Shown here one piece after another: positions 35,071-42,965 of a DNA stretch of 64,000 bases (positions within the stretch are counted from its first letter, which is position 1; every line of letters begins with the position of its first letter). Below the pieces are notes generated by a model. The model ran no database searches and was not told the origin of the DNA. It saw only the letters and a program-made list of their open reading frames with translations. This DNA is from Aminipila sp047974845 (GTDB lineage: Bacteria > Bacillota > Clostridia > Peptostreptococcales > Anaerovoracaceae), in contig JBKECQ010000052.1 of assembly GCA_047974845.1 (NCBI GenBank), positions 62,001 to 126,000 on the forward strand, written 5' to 3'. The position numbers and the translations under genes are program-made.

Positions 35071-35742
35071 ATGTATAAAATACTAATTGTAGAGGATGAC
35101 GTGGTGATTGCAGAAAAACTAAAGGAGCATCTAACAAAATGGGAATATGAGGTGGAGTATTTGGAAAATTTTCAAGATATTACTTCTGAATTTGTTCGGT
35201 TTGATCCTCATGTTATTCTTATGGATATTGCCTTACCCTTTTATAATGGGTATCATTGGTGTGCTGAAATAAGAAAGCTTTCTTCAGTGCCTATAGTTTT
35301 TATATCCTCATCTTCAGACAACCTAAATATTGTAATGGCAATGAATATGGGAGGCGATGACTTTTTATCGAAACCATTCGATTTAAATGTAGTAACCGCA
35401 AAAATACAAGCCATTATTAGACGTACGTATTCCTTCAATGGTCGTAACAATGTCATTGAACACAATGATGTGATTTTAAACTTATCCAATGCAACTCTGT
35501 TCAATAAAGATAAAAAGATAGAGCTGACTAAGAACGACTTTAAATTAATGCAAATACTATTTGAAGAGGCGGGAAAGGTGGTCTCTAGGGAAAAGATTAT
35601 AACAAGACTTTGGGAAGATGAAAATTTTATTGACGATAATACTCTTACTGTAAATGTGGCTAGACTGAGAAAAAAATTAGAAGAAATAGGCTTGCATAAC
35701 TACATTCAGACCAAGAAGGGGCTAGGGTATTTAATACAATGA
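35071..35742 (+). CDS. Response regulator, OmpR family (Bce-type)
   Basis: 223-residue DNA-binding response regulator. Receiver domain with acidic pocket Glu8-Asp9-Asp10 and phospho-acceptor Asp52 (VILMDIALPF), Lys at LSKPFD, then a winged-helix output domain (about 128-222; ARLRKKLEEIGLHNYIQTKK and GLGYL). AAGGAGGAAAATG precedes the start. It overlaps the kinase gene by four bases; together with the following ABC pair it forms a bacitracin-resistance-like module. Confidence 0.93.
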   Translation: MYKILIVEDDVVIAEKLKEHLTKWEYEVEYLENFQDITSEFVRFDPHVILMDIALPFYNGYHWCAEIRKLSSVPIVFISSSSDNLNIVMAMNMGGDDFLSKPFDLNVVTAKIQAIIRRTYSFNGRNNVIEHNDVILNLSNATLFNKDKKIELTKNDFKLMQILFEEAGKVVSREKIITRLWEDENFIDDNTLTVNVARLRKKLEEIGLHNYIQTKKGLGYLIQ

Positions 35743-36761
35743 AAAACAACAGCAGTATATATGTAGAAATAAGGACTTTTTTTAAAGAGCGGGTAAAAAG
35801 GATTTTGGTTTACATTCTTTTTTCCGGTATATTCTTTCTTCTGTTTAAACTGCAAGACGTCCCAACGGATGTTGTTTTATACGCAGCTGAAATTTGTGCC
35901 TTTTTAACGATAATCTTTTGGTCAATAGAGTTCTTTCATTTTCATAAAAAACACCGGCAGTTATTGGAGCTTAAAAACACAATAGGCTTTAGTATGGAAA
36001 CAATACCTGAGGTAGATTCATTAATTGAAAGAGAATATCATGAAATACTGGAAAAGCAATTTAATTCTTTAAAAACACAAGAGGTAGACTTTTTTAGGCA
36101 AAGACAAGAAATGATGGATTACTATACTCTTTGGGCGCACCAAATCAAAACTCCAATAACAGCATTAAGCTTGATTTTACAGTCCAGAAGTGAAGCCGAT
36201 TTTGATTACATTCAAATGAAGCAGGAGCTGTTTAAAATTGAACAGTATGTGGAATTAGTCATGGAGTATTTAAGACTGAATAGTATGAACACGGATTTAG
36301 TATTAGAACAATATAGCTTAGAAAAAATAGTGAAACAATCTGTGAAAAAATATGCCACAGTATTTATGTATAAGGGGTTGTCCTTGAAGTTAGAAAATAT
36401 ATCCGTAGAGGTTTTGACCGATGAAAAGTGGCTGTGCTTTGTAATATGCCAGCTTCTATCTAATGCATTGAAATATACAAAGGAAGGCTCTATAAGGATA
36501 TATTTAAGTGAACAAAGTGAAAAAAGCTTAGTAATTGAGGACACGGGTATAGGCATAAATAAGAAGGATTTGCCAAGGGTATTTGAACAAGGTTTTACAG
36601 GATATAATGGTAGGATGGATAAAAAGGCAAGCGGGCTTGGATTATATCTTAGTAAAAAGGTTATGACTAATTTAGGACATAATATTTTGATAGAATCTGT
36701 GGAAGGCAAAGGAACTAAAGTGATATTGGATTTGAAGTCGGAGGGGCTGGAAGTGGAGTAG
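35739..36761 (+). CDS. Sensor histidine kinase, BceS/intramembrane type
   Basis: 340-residue kinase with two membrane helices very close together near the N-terminus (about 20-36 and 44-62) and almost no external loop, the hallmark of intramembrane-sensing kinases that read out an ABC transporter. The phospho-acceptor is His134 in WAHQIKTPITAL; ATPase motifs include CQLLSNALKYTKEG, VIEDTGIGINKKD and KASGLGLYLSKKV. Signal input is expected from the BceB-like permease encoded downstream. Confidence 0.92.
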   Translation: MKNNSSIYVEIRTFFKERVKRILVYILFSGIFFLLFKLQDVPTDVVLYAAEICAFLTIIFWSIEFFHFHKKHRQLLELKNTIGFSMETIPEVDSLIEREYHEILEKQFNSLKTQEVDFFRQRQEMMDYYTLWAHQIKTPITALSLILQSRSEADFDYIQMKQELFKIEQYVELVMEYLRLNSMNTDLVLEQYSLEKIVKQSVKKYATVFMYKGLSLKLENISVEVLTDEKWLCFVICQLLSNALKYTKEGSIRIYLSEQSEKSLVIEDTGIGINKKDLPRVFEQGFTGYNGRMDKKASGLGLYLSKKVMTNLGHNILIESVEGKGTKVILDLKSEGLEVE

Positions 36762-36808
36762 AATATAGTTACCTTACAAAAATGAAAGGTTAAAAGACGA
36801 ACTGTAAG

Positions 36809-36842
36809 CGAAATCTATGGCAGGGATTTCGTTTTTTTTTTA
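36809..36842 (+). terminator. Hairpin with T-run between the kinase and the Bce ABC genes
   Basis: CGAAATC (36809-36815) pairs with GATTTCG (36825-36831), followed by ten T's. It may split the regulator and transporter genes into separate transcripts or act as a partial terminator. Confidence 0.7.
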
Positions 36843-36878
36843 ATATTAGTATATCAAGGGTTGAAAAAGGAGGACCAA

Positions 36879-37649
36879 ATGGCTTTATTAGAGGTTAAAA
36901 ATATTAAAAAAATATATTCTACAAGATTTGGTGGAAACGAGGTAAATGCTTTATCAAATGTGAACTTTTCCGTGGAGGATGGAGAGTATGTTGCCATTAT
37001 GGGAGAATCGGGAGCAGGTAAGACAACTTTACTTAATATACTTGCGGCTTTAGATAAACCAACAAGTGGACAAATTTTATTAAATGGAAAGAGTTTTGGA
37101 AATATAAAAGAAAAAGATATGGCGGAGTTTAGAAGAAATAACTTAGGCTTTGTCTTTCAGGATTTTAATTTATTGGATAATTTTTCATTGGAAGATAATA
37201 TACTTCTGCCCCTAGTTCTGGCAAAGCTGCAATATAAAGAAATGGAAAGAAGGATTAAACCGATTTCCCAGCAACTTGGCATTGAACATTTATTAAAGAA
37301 GTATCCTTATGAGGTGTCCGGGGGCGAAAAACAAAGGGGTGCTGTGGCAAGAGCTTTAATAACCAATCCACAAATACTATTGGCAGACGAACCTACAGGA
37401 GCTTTAGATTCTAAGGCGGCAGACAATCTGTTAAAACTATTTTCTCAGATAAATGACAATGGGCAGACAATATTAATGGTGACCCATAGCACAAAAGCCG
37501 CAAGCCATGCTAAAAGGGTTATCTTTATTAAAGATGGCCAGGTATTCCATCAGATTTACAAAGCAACAATGACAAACGAAGAAATGTATGAAAAAATCTC
37601 AAACTCATTAGTTGTAATGTCATCTGGAGGTAATAAGAATGAATATTAA
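36879..37649 (+). CDS. ABC transporter ATP-binding protein (BceA-type)
   Basis: 256-residue ATPase of a peptide-antibiotic detoxification transporter. Walker A GESGAGKT (Lys48), Q-loop VFQDFNLLD, signature VSGGEKQRGAVARAL, Walker B ILLADEPTGALD, and switch His in MVTHSTKAA. The ATG at 36879 follows AAAAAGGAGGACC; an upstream in-frame start would lack a site. It overlaps the permease gene by 11 bases. Confidence 0.94.
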   Translation: MALLEVKNIKKIYSTRFGGNEVNALSNVNFSVEDGEYVAIMGESGAGKTTLLNILAALDKPTSGQILLNGKSFGNIKEKDMAEFRRNNLGFVFQDFNLLDNFSLEDNILLPLVLAKLQYKEMERRIKPISQQLGIEHLLKKYPYEVSGGEKQRGAVARALITNPQILLADEPTGALDSKAADNLLKLFSQINDNGQTILMVTHSTKAASHAKRVIFIKDGQVFHQIYKATMTNEEMYEKISNSLVVMSSGGNKNEY

Positions 37650-39600
37650 ATTTTATCTTAAAATAGCCATTACGAATATGAGAAAGAACGGCAGATTATA
37701 CTTCCCCTATTGTCTGGCATCCATAAGTATTGTTTCCATGTTTTATATACTGAATTCTATATATGAAAATGAGGGGATTTTAAGTATGCCGGGAGCGGGA
37801 AATCTTAAAATTTTACTTGGACTTGGTTGCAATGTTGTAGGGCTGTTCTCAGGAATTTTATTGTTTTATACAAATAATTTTTTAATGAAACAAAGAAAAA
37901 GGGAGATAGGCTTATATAACGTTCTTGGTATGGGAAAGGGTCATCTTAGTGCGGTTCTGTTCTTTGAAGCAATTATTTTGTATTTAATAAATATAGGTTT
38001 AGGGCTAATAAGTGGGTTGGTGGTTAGTAAATTAGTGTTTTTAATTTTATTAAAAATGCTTAAATGCACAATACCTATAACATACGTCATTGAGAAGAGC
38101 GCCATATTTACTACAATAATTTTATTTAGTTTTATATTTATGCTCATACTTCTTTGCAACATTTTTCAAATAAAGAAGAGCAACCCCATTGATTTATTAA
38201 AAAGTTCCAATGTGGGGGAGAGAGAACCAAAGACAAGATGGCTTATTGCATTAATTGGAATTATTAGCATGGCATTGGGCTATGGCATTGCACTAAGTAT
38301 AAAAGCACCGCTAGTAGCAATGATGTTGTTTTTTATTGCCGTGATATTAGTTATTATCGGGACCTATGCACTGTTTACAGCAGGAAGCATTGTAGCCTTA
38401 AAGATCCTAAGAAAAAATAAAGAATATTATTATAAAACCAAAAACTTTATAGGCATATCAGGCATGATTTATAGAATGAAGAAAAATGCAATAGGTCTTG
38501 CCAATATCTGCATTCTATCCACTATGGTTTTAGTGACTTTGTCAACGACAGTCTGCTTATATATGGGACAGAATAACGTAATATCAAACTATTATCCAAG
38601 GGAAGTAAGGATTAATGTAGGAGATGCAGATATAGATACTAAAGAACAAATTTTACAAATTATAAATGATTTAGAGAAAGATGGAGTTAAAAAAGCAAAA
38701 AATATTGCGTCGTTTAATTTCTGCACATATACAACAGCCAGAAGTGGCAATGACTTTTCAGGGCTAGATGGAAAGGAGATTAATTACCAAGTATTTTTCA
38801 TGTCACTTGACGAATATAATCAGATGAACAATACCAGATTTAAACTAAATGATAATCAAATAATGATATATTCAGAGTCAAAATACAAGGGAAATGACTT
38901 CTCGATTATGGGTGAAAAATTTGAAATTAAGGAACAATTAGAGGAATTTGACTTTTCTTTTACAAGTGCAATGGGGTTATATGAAAGTCTTTATGTAATT
39001 TTACCAAGCAACCAAAGCTTTGAAAGCATTAAAGATACTATTAATTCACATTTTGGAAATGAAGGAATAAGAGAATGTGCCATAGCATTTGACTACCAAA
39101 AAGGGGGAGAAGAAGGAAAAAGCTTTGTTGAAGAAATAAAAGGTGCCATGAAACAACAAAATATTAATGCCTATATTTTGACTAAAGAAAATATGGAAGC
39201 TGAATATTTTGCAATATTTGGAGGGTTTTTATTTATTGGTATGTTCCTTGGGGCAATGTTTGTTATGGCAACAGTACTGATTATATATTATAAACAGATT
39301 TCAGAAGGATACGAAGATAGGCAAAGATTTCAGATAATGCAAAAAGTGGGGCTAACCCCTAAAGAGGTTAAAGCCTCAATAAAAAATCAAATACTTATAG
39401 TATTCTTCTTACCACTGATTGTAGCAGTACTGCACGTTGCGGCAGCTTTTAACATGATGACTAAACTTCTATCCCTGTTCAGCCTAACGGATATAAATTT
39501 ATTCTTTTTATGTACTGTATCAACCATTGGAGTGTTCGCTATTATATATGTTGCGGTGTACTCAATGACTGCCAAGGCTTATTATAGAATAGTAAAATAA
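37639..39600 (+). CDS. BceB-type permease (ten-helix FtsX-like)
   Basis: 653-residue permease. Two FtsX-like regions (about 60-190 and 530-650) and a large external domain of about 220 residues between membrane helices seven and eight (about 310-525), the part that binds lipid-linked wall precursors or the antibiotic and signals to the kinase. GGAGGTAATAAG precedes the ATG. With the regulator, kinase and ATPase it forms a complete detoxification and sensing module; the drug is not predictable (bacitracin, nisin-like and similar peptides are typical). Confidence 0.93.
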   Translation: MNIKFYLKIAITNMRKNGRLYFPYCLASISIVSMFYILNSIYENEGILSMPGAGNLKILLGLGCNVVGLFSGILLFYTNNFLMKQRKREIGLYNVLGMGKGHLSAVLFFEAIILYLINIGLGLISGLVVSKLVFLILLKMLKCTIPITYVIEKSAIFTTIILFSFIFMLILLCNIFQIKKSNPIDLLKSSNVGEREPKTRWLIALIGIISMALGYGIALSIKAPLVAMMLFFIAVILVIIGTYALFTAGSIVALKILRKNKEYYYKTKNFIGISGMIYRMKKNAIGLANICILSTMVLVTLSTTVCLYMGQNNVISNYYPREVRINVGDADIDTKEQILQIINDLEKDGVKKAKNIASFNFCTYTTARSGNDFSGLDGKEINYQVFFMSLDEYNQMNNTRFKLNDNQIMIYSESKYKGNDFSIMGEKFEIKEQLEEFDFSFTSAMGLYESLYVILPSNQSFESIKDTINSHFGNEGIRECAIAFDYQKGGEEGKSFVEEIKGAMKQQNINAYILTKENMEAEYFAIFGGFLFIGMFLGAMFVMATVLIIYYKQISEGYEDRQRFQIMQKVGLTPKEVKASIKNQILIVFFLPLIVAVLHVAAAFNMMTKLLSLFSLTDINLFFLCTVSTIGVFAIIYVAVYSMTAKAYYRIVK

Positions 39601-39660
39601 CCATATGGGTAAAGCAATATGATATAGTTTATAAACTGATAAATAAAGAACCTTGATATC

Positions 39661-39689
39661 TTGATAAAGGGTATAAATTGTGATAAAAT
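39661..39689 (+). promoter_or_regulatory. Candidate promoter of the SCIFF locus
   Basis: TTGATA (39661-39666), 17-base spacer, TAAAAT (39684-39689). Transcription from about 39696 gives a leader of about 158 bases to the SCIFF start. Confidence 0.5.
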
Positions 39690-39765
39690 ATGCGGAGATG
39701 GCTTTGAAAATATTCAAATGGCCAAAGAGGGAATAAAGTGTGCAAATACATTTTCACACTTAAAT

Positions 39766-39786
39766 CCATGTGCTATTTTCACATGG
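39766..39786 (+). promoter_or_regulatory. Hairpin/dyad in the SCIFF leader
   Basis: CCATGTG (39766-39772) and CACATGG (39780-39786) are perfect complements around a 7-base CTATTTT centre. It may be an operator or a leader hairpin; no T-run follows. Confidence 0.45.
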
Positions 39787-39853
39787 AAATTTAATATAAA
39801 ATAATGGCGTGGAATTATAAATAGTTTTTCTCGCCAGACAAATGGAGGCAAAA

Positions 39854-40000
39854 ATGAAAAGAATACAGACTATTGAAACAAGAAATCTTGTTGAATCAGC
39901 TAAAAAGGGTGGATGTGGTGAATGTCAGACATCTTGCCAGTCTGCAAGCAAGACTTCATGCAGTGTTGCAAACCAGCAGTGCGAACAGCTAAAGAAATAA
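39854..40000 (+). CDS. SCIFF-family ribosomal peptide precursor, five-cysteine variant
   Basis: 48-residue precursor of the SCIFF (six cysteines in forty-five) radical SAM-modified peptide family, almost universal in Clostridia. N-terminal leader MKRIQTIETRNLVESAKK, then a core with Cys21, Cys24, Cys28, Cys36 and Cys43. The family block CQSACKTSCT reads CQSASKTSCS here: Ser32 and Ser37 replace Cys and Thr. GGAGGC precedes the ATG. It lies 118 bases before its maturase gene, with a terminator hairpin between them, so the peptide is probably made in excess over the enzyme. Confidence 0.93.
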   Translation: MKRIQTIETRNLVESAKKGGCGECQTSCQSASKTSCSVANQQCEQLKK

Positions 40001-40012
40001 GCTAAAGAATAA

Positions 40013-40046
40013 ATCGCTATAGGCTAAGGCTTATAGCGGTTTTTAA
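40013..40046 (+). terminator. Terminator/attenuator between SCIFF and its maturase
   Basis: CGCTATAGGC pairs with GCTTATAGCG (one mismatch), followed by GTTTTT. Partial read-through would explain high peptide and low enzyme expression. Confidence 0.75.
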
Positions 40047-40118
40047 CATTCCGACTAGAGCTTTGGTGCTATTAAGAATATATTTATAAATATGAAAACG
40101 AAAGAGAGCGAAGAATTT

Positions 40119-41504
40119 ATGGTACATACATATAAAAGCAACGGATATAACATTGCATTAGATGTGAATAGCGGAGCTGTACATTGTGTGGATGAAGTAG
40201 CTTATGATGTCATTGAAAGGCTGGAAGCAGGAGATGACAGAAAAACTATTATGGTGAACATACTTGAGAAATACGCAGATCTACCTGAGGTAACGGAAGA
40301 TGAAATCGGGGAGATTTTTAAGGATATAGATGAATTAAAAAAACAAGGTAAGCTTTTTTCAGAGGACATATATGCATCCATGTCACATGAGTTTAAAGAG
40401 AGGCAATCGGTTATAAAGGCTATTTGTCTTCATGTTGCACACGACTGTAACTTAGCCTGCAAATATTGCTTTGCAGAAGAAGGAGAATACCAGCAGGGAC
40501 ATAGAGGGTTGATGTCTTTTGAAGTGGGAAAGAAAGCTTTAGATTTTCTCATAGAGAATTCAGGGACAAGAAAAAATTTAGAAGTAGACTTCTTCGGTGG
40601 AGAACCGTTAATGAATTGGGAAGTCGTAAAAAAATTGGTTGCATATGGAAGAGAGCAGGAAAAGATTCATAATAAGAATTTTAGATTTACATTAACAACA
40701 AACGGTGTCTTGCTAGATGATGAAGTAATGGAATTTGCAAACAAAGAAATGAGTAATGTAGTTCTTAGCTTAGATGGAAGAAAAGAAATTAATGATAAGC
40801 TGAGAGTTACAAGAAATGGACAAGGCTCTTACGATGTAATTTTACCCAAATTCTTGAAAATGGCAGAGTCTAGGAACCAAGAAAACTATTATATTAGAGG
40901 AACATATACACATCACAATACGGACTTTACTAATGACATTATTCATATGGCAGATTTGGGATTTAAAGAATTATCCATGGAGCCTGTAGTTGCTCCGGCA
41001 GAGGCTGAATATGCCCTAAAGGAAGAGGACCTACCTAAGCTTTTTGAAGAATATGATAGATTGGCATTAGAGATGATAAAGAGAAAGAAAGAAGGTAAAG
41101 CCTTTAACTTCTATCACTATACAATAGATTTGACGGGTGGCCCTTGTATTGTAAAAAGAATTTCGGGATGTGGTGTAGGAACAGAGTACATGGCAGTAAC
41201 CCCTGAGGGTGATTTGTATCCTTGCCATCAGTTTGTTGGGGATGAAGAATTTCTTCTAGGAAATGTATTTGATGGCGTTAAAAATCCGTCAGCCTGTAAC
41301 CAATTTAAGCAATGTAATATATATTCTCATGAGGAGTGTAAAGACTGTTTTGCACGTATGTATTGCAGTGGTGGATGTGCCGCAAATGCTTATCATAACA
41401 CAGGAAGTATAAATGGTATATATGAGTTTGGATGTAAACTGCATAGAAAAAGAATTGAATCAGCAATAATGATTCAAGTTGCAGAGATGTTTGGTGATAA
41501 TTAA
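40119..41504 (+). CDS. SCIFF maturase, radical SAM/SPASM thioether-forming enzyme
   Basis: 461-residue radical SAM enzyme that crosslinks SCIFF peptides. The N-terminal ~90 residues resemble a precursor-peptide-binding (RRE) fold (NGYNIALDVNSGAVHCVDEV). The SAM cluster motif is CNLACKYC, then DFFGGEPLMNW. The C-terminal SPASM region holds the auxiliary-cluster cysteines (CGVGTEYMAVTPEGDLYPC; then CNQFKQC, CKDCFARMYCSGGC and FGC). No key residue appears lost. I prefer the ATG at 40119, where the family normally begins (M-V-H-x-Y) and AGAGAG precedes; 40092 is an alternative. Confidence 0.93.
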   Translation: MVHTYKSNGYNIALDVNSGAVHCVDEVAYDVIERLEAGDDRKTIMVNILEKYADLPEVTEDEIGEIFKDIDELKKQGKLFSEDIYASMSHEFKERQSVIKAICLHVAHDCNLACKYCFAEEGEYQQGHRGLMSFEVGKKALDFLIENSGTRKNLEVDFFGGEPLMNWEVVKKLVAYGREQEKIHNKNFRFTLTTNGVLLDDEVMEFANKEMSNVVLSLDGRKEINDKLRVTRNGQGSYDVILPKFLKMAESRNQENYYIRGTYTHHNTDFTNDIIHMADLGFKELSMEPVVAPAEAEYALKEEDLPKLFEEYDRLALEMIKRKKEGKAFNFYHYTIDLTGGPCIVKRISGCGVGTEYMAVTPEGDLYPCHQFVGDEEFLLGNVFDGVKNPSACNQFKQCNIYSHEECKDCFARMYCSGGCAANAYHNTGSINGIYEFGCKLHRKRIESAIMIQVAEMFGDN

Positions 41505-41597
41505 TTTAAGAGTCAGAATAAACGAGGACATTTATAACGGTAAAAAACACTCAAAGTAAAATAAACTTAATCCAAAATAAAAATATAGAGATATAGG

Positions 41598-41637
41598 CAA
41601 GCGAGATAGGTCATTCATGAAATATCTCGCTTTTATA
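41598..41637 (+). terminator. Terminator after the SCIFF maturase
   Basis: AGCGAGATA pairs with TATCTCGCT across a 14-base loop, followed by TTTATAT. The flanking bases 41505-41597 hold nothing recognisable. Confidence 0.75.
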
Positions 41638-41658
41638 TATTGTAACATAATTTTCTTA

Positions 41659-41687
41659 TTGACAAAGATAAATCATAGTTATAGAAT
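41659..41687 (+). promoter_or_regulatory. lrgAB promoter
   Basis: TTGACA (41659-41664), 17-base spacer, TAGAAT (41682-41687). It lies directly before the FadR/PdhR-like palindrome and about 130 bases before lrgA. Confidence 0.7.
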
Positions 41688-41690
41688 TGT

Positions 41691-41709
41691 AAATTGGTAA
41701 GACCAATTT
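41691..41709 (+). promoter_or_regulatory. PdhR/LldR-like operator (FCD-type GntR site)
   Basis: AAATTGGTAAGACCAATTT: arms AAATTGGT and ACCAATTT around AAG. The core TTGGTnnnACCAA matches the site recognised by PdhR- and LldR-type GntR regulators. It overlaps the predicted transcription start, the position of a repressor site. The FCD-type GntR gene at 42966 in the same cluster is the obvious candidate to bind it. The rest of the leader to 41820 is AT-rich without features. Confidence 0.65.
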
Positions 41710-41820
41710 TAGATAACAACAGATATATAAAATAAGGGGCAGTATTTATAATATTTATCAAAATAAACAAGGGGAAGATAGGATAGTATAAAAGTCTACT
41801 TCCTAAATATGGAGAACTAA

Positions 41821-42189
41821 ATGAAGTACTTAAAACAATTTGGAATAATACTATTTATTACGCTCTTAGGAGAAATCTTAAAAGCCATCCTCCCGTTAGC
41901 GATACCTGCTAGCATTTATGGGTTAGTTTTAATGTTTGTAGCATTACAAACTAAAATTATCTCTTTGGATAGTGTAAATGATACTGCAATCTTTTTTATA
42001 GAGATTATGCCGATTATGTTTATACCAGCTGCAGTTGAGCTTATGGATTCATGGTCAATTTTAAAACCCATTTGGATTCCTATAATAATTATAACAATAG
42101 TTTCTACAATTGTAGTAATAATGGTCACCGGAAAGGTGACGCAAATTGTTATTAATAAGGGAAAGAAAAAGACTGAAGAAATTAGTTAA
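41821..42189 (+). CDS. lrgA: LrgA/CidA family membrane protein
   Basis: 122 residues, four membrane helices, with the family motif IPASIYGLVLMFVAL. LrgA/CidA were first described as holin-like modulators of murein hydrolases; the homologous PftA/PftB pair of Bacillus subtilis transports pyruvate. ATGGAGAAC precedes the ATG. It is followed by lrgB 40 bases later, and the pair is normally a single functional unit. Confidence 0.9.
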   Translation: MKYLKQFGIILFITLLGEILKAILPLAIPASIYGLVLMFVALQTKIISLDSVNDTAIFFIEIMPIMFIPAAVELMDSWSILKPIWIPIIIITIVSTIVVIMVTGKVTQIVINKGKKKTEEIS

Positions 42190-42229
42190 GTAATAATTAA
42201 GTAATATTTTACGAGAAAAGGATTTGTCA

Positions 42230-42922
42230 ATGAAGGAATTTTTATATGAGTCGGTTTTTTTTGCAGTAGCCATAAGCTTGGCAGGGTATGGTATAGGTGT
42301 TTTTCTTTCTAGAAAGTTCAAAACATCTCTTTTAAATCCATTATTAATTTCTGTGATTTTTACTATTGCGATACTTCTTTTAGCTGATGTAGACTACGAG
42401 ATTTATAAGGCAGGGGCTAAGCCAATAAGCTATCTTTTGACTCCGGCAACAGTTTGTCTGGCAGTGCCGTTATATAAACAGTTTACTCTTTTAAAAGAAA
42501 ATTTAAAGGCTATATTGTCTGGGGTTATAGCCGGTGTTATCTCTGCACTGGCTACAATCTTAGTGTTATCTAAAATTTTTGGCCTTACACATGAAGAATA
42601 CGTAACTATTTTGCCTAAATCAATAACCACAGCAATAGGAATGGGAGTATCCGAGGAACTTGGGGGTATGGTGACCATAACTGTTGCATCTATTATAATT
42701 ACAGGGATAATAGGCAATGTTATAGGAGAGATTCTCTGCAAAATATTTAAAATAGAACATCCCATAGCAAAAGGATTAGCCTTAGGTACTGCGGCTCATG
42801 CAATAGGCACAGCAAGAGCAATGGAGATGGGTGAGGTTGAAGGTGCTATGAGCAGCCTTGCAATAGTTTTGGCAGGATTATTAACTGTTGTCGGTGCGGG
42901 GGTTTTTGCAATGTTCCTTTAG
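42230..42922 (+). CDS. lrgB: LrgB/CidB family membrane protein
   Basis: 230 residues with many membrane helices and the signatures GMGVSEELGGMVTITVASII and ALGTAAHAIGTARAMEMGEV. Partner of LrgA; here the pair may be a pyruvate/small-acid transporter because its promoter bears a PdhR/LldR-like operator. The ATG at 42230 is preferred to an in-frame TTG at 42224 because AAAAGGA lies eight bases before it. It is followed by a tandem repeat and a GntR gene. Confidence 0.9.
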   Translation: MKEFLYESVFFAVAISLAGYGIGVFLSRKFKTSLLNPLLISVIFTIAILLLADVDYEIYKAGAKPISYLLTPATVCLAVPLYKQFTLLKENLKAILSGVIAGVISALATILVLSKIFGLTHEEYVTILPKSITTAIGMGVSEELGGMVTITVASIIITGIIGNVIGEILCKIFKIEHPIAKGLALGTAAHAIGTARAMEMGEVEGAMSSLAIVLAGLLTVVGAGVFAMFL

Positions 42923-42957
42923 TATAATAGTCAACTGGTAGTATAATAGTCAACTGG
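42920..42957 (+). repeat. Perfect 19-bp tandem duplication before the GntR gene
   Basis: TAGTATAATAGTCAACTGG is present twice head to tail (42920-42938 and 42939-42957). Each copy contains TATAAT and the second ends in the ribosome-site region of the next gene. It duplicates a possible -10 element. Confidence 0.8.
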
Positions 42958-42965
42958 AGATGGCA

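Noticed and set aside
36212..36709. Minus-strand open frame of 165 codons
   Set aside because: Fully antisense to the BceS-like kinase, whose motifs are clear; Phe/Ser/Lys-rich composition typical of a shadow frame.
39698..39736. 13-codon leader peptide before SCIFF
   Set aside because: It would begin almost at the predicted transcription start; nothing in its sequence suggests regulation, so it is mentioned only as a possibility.
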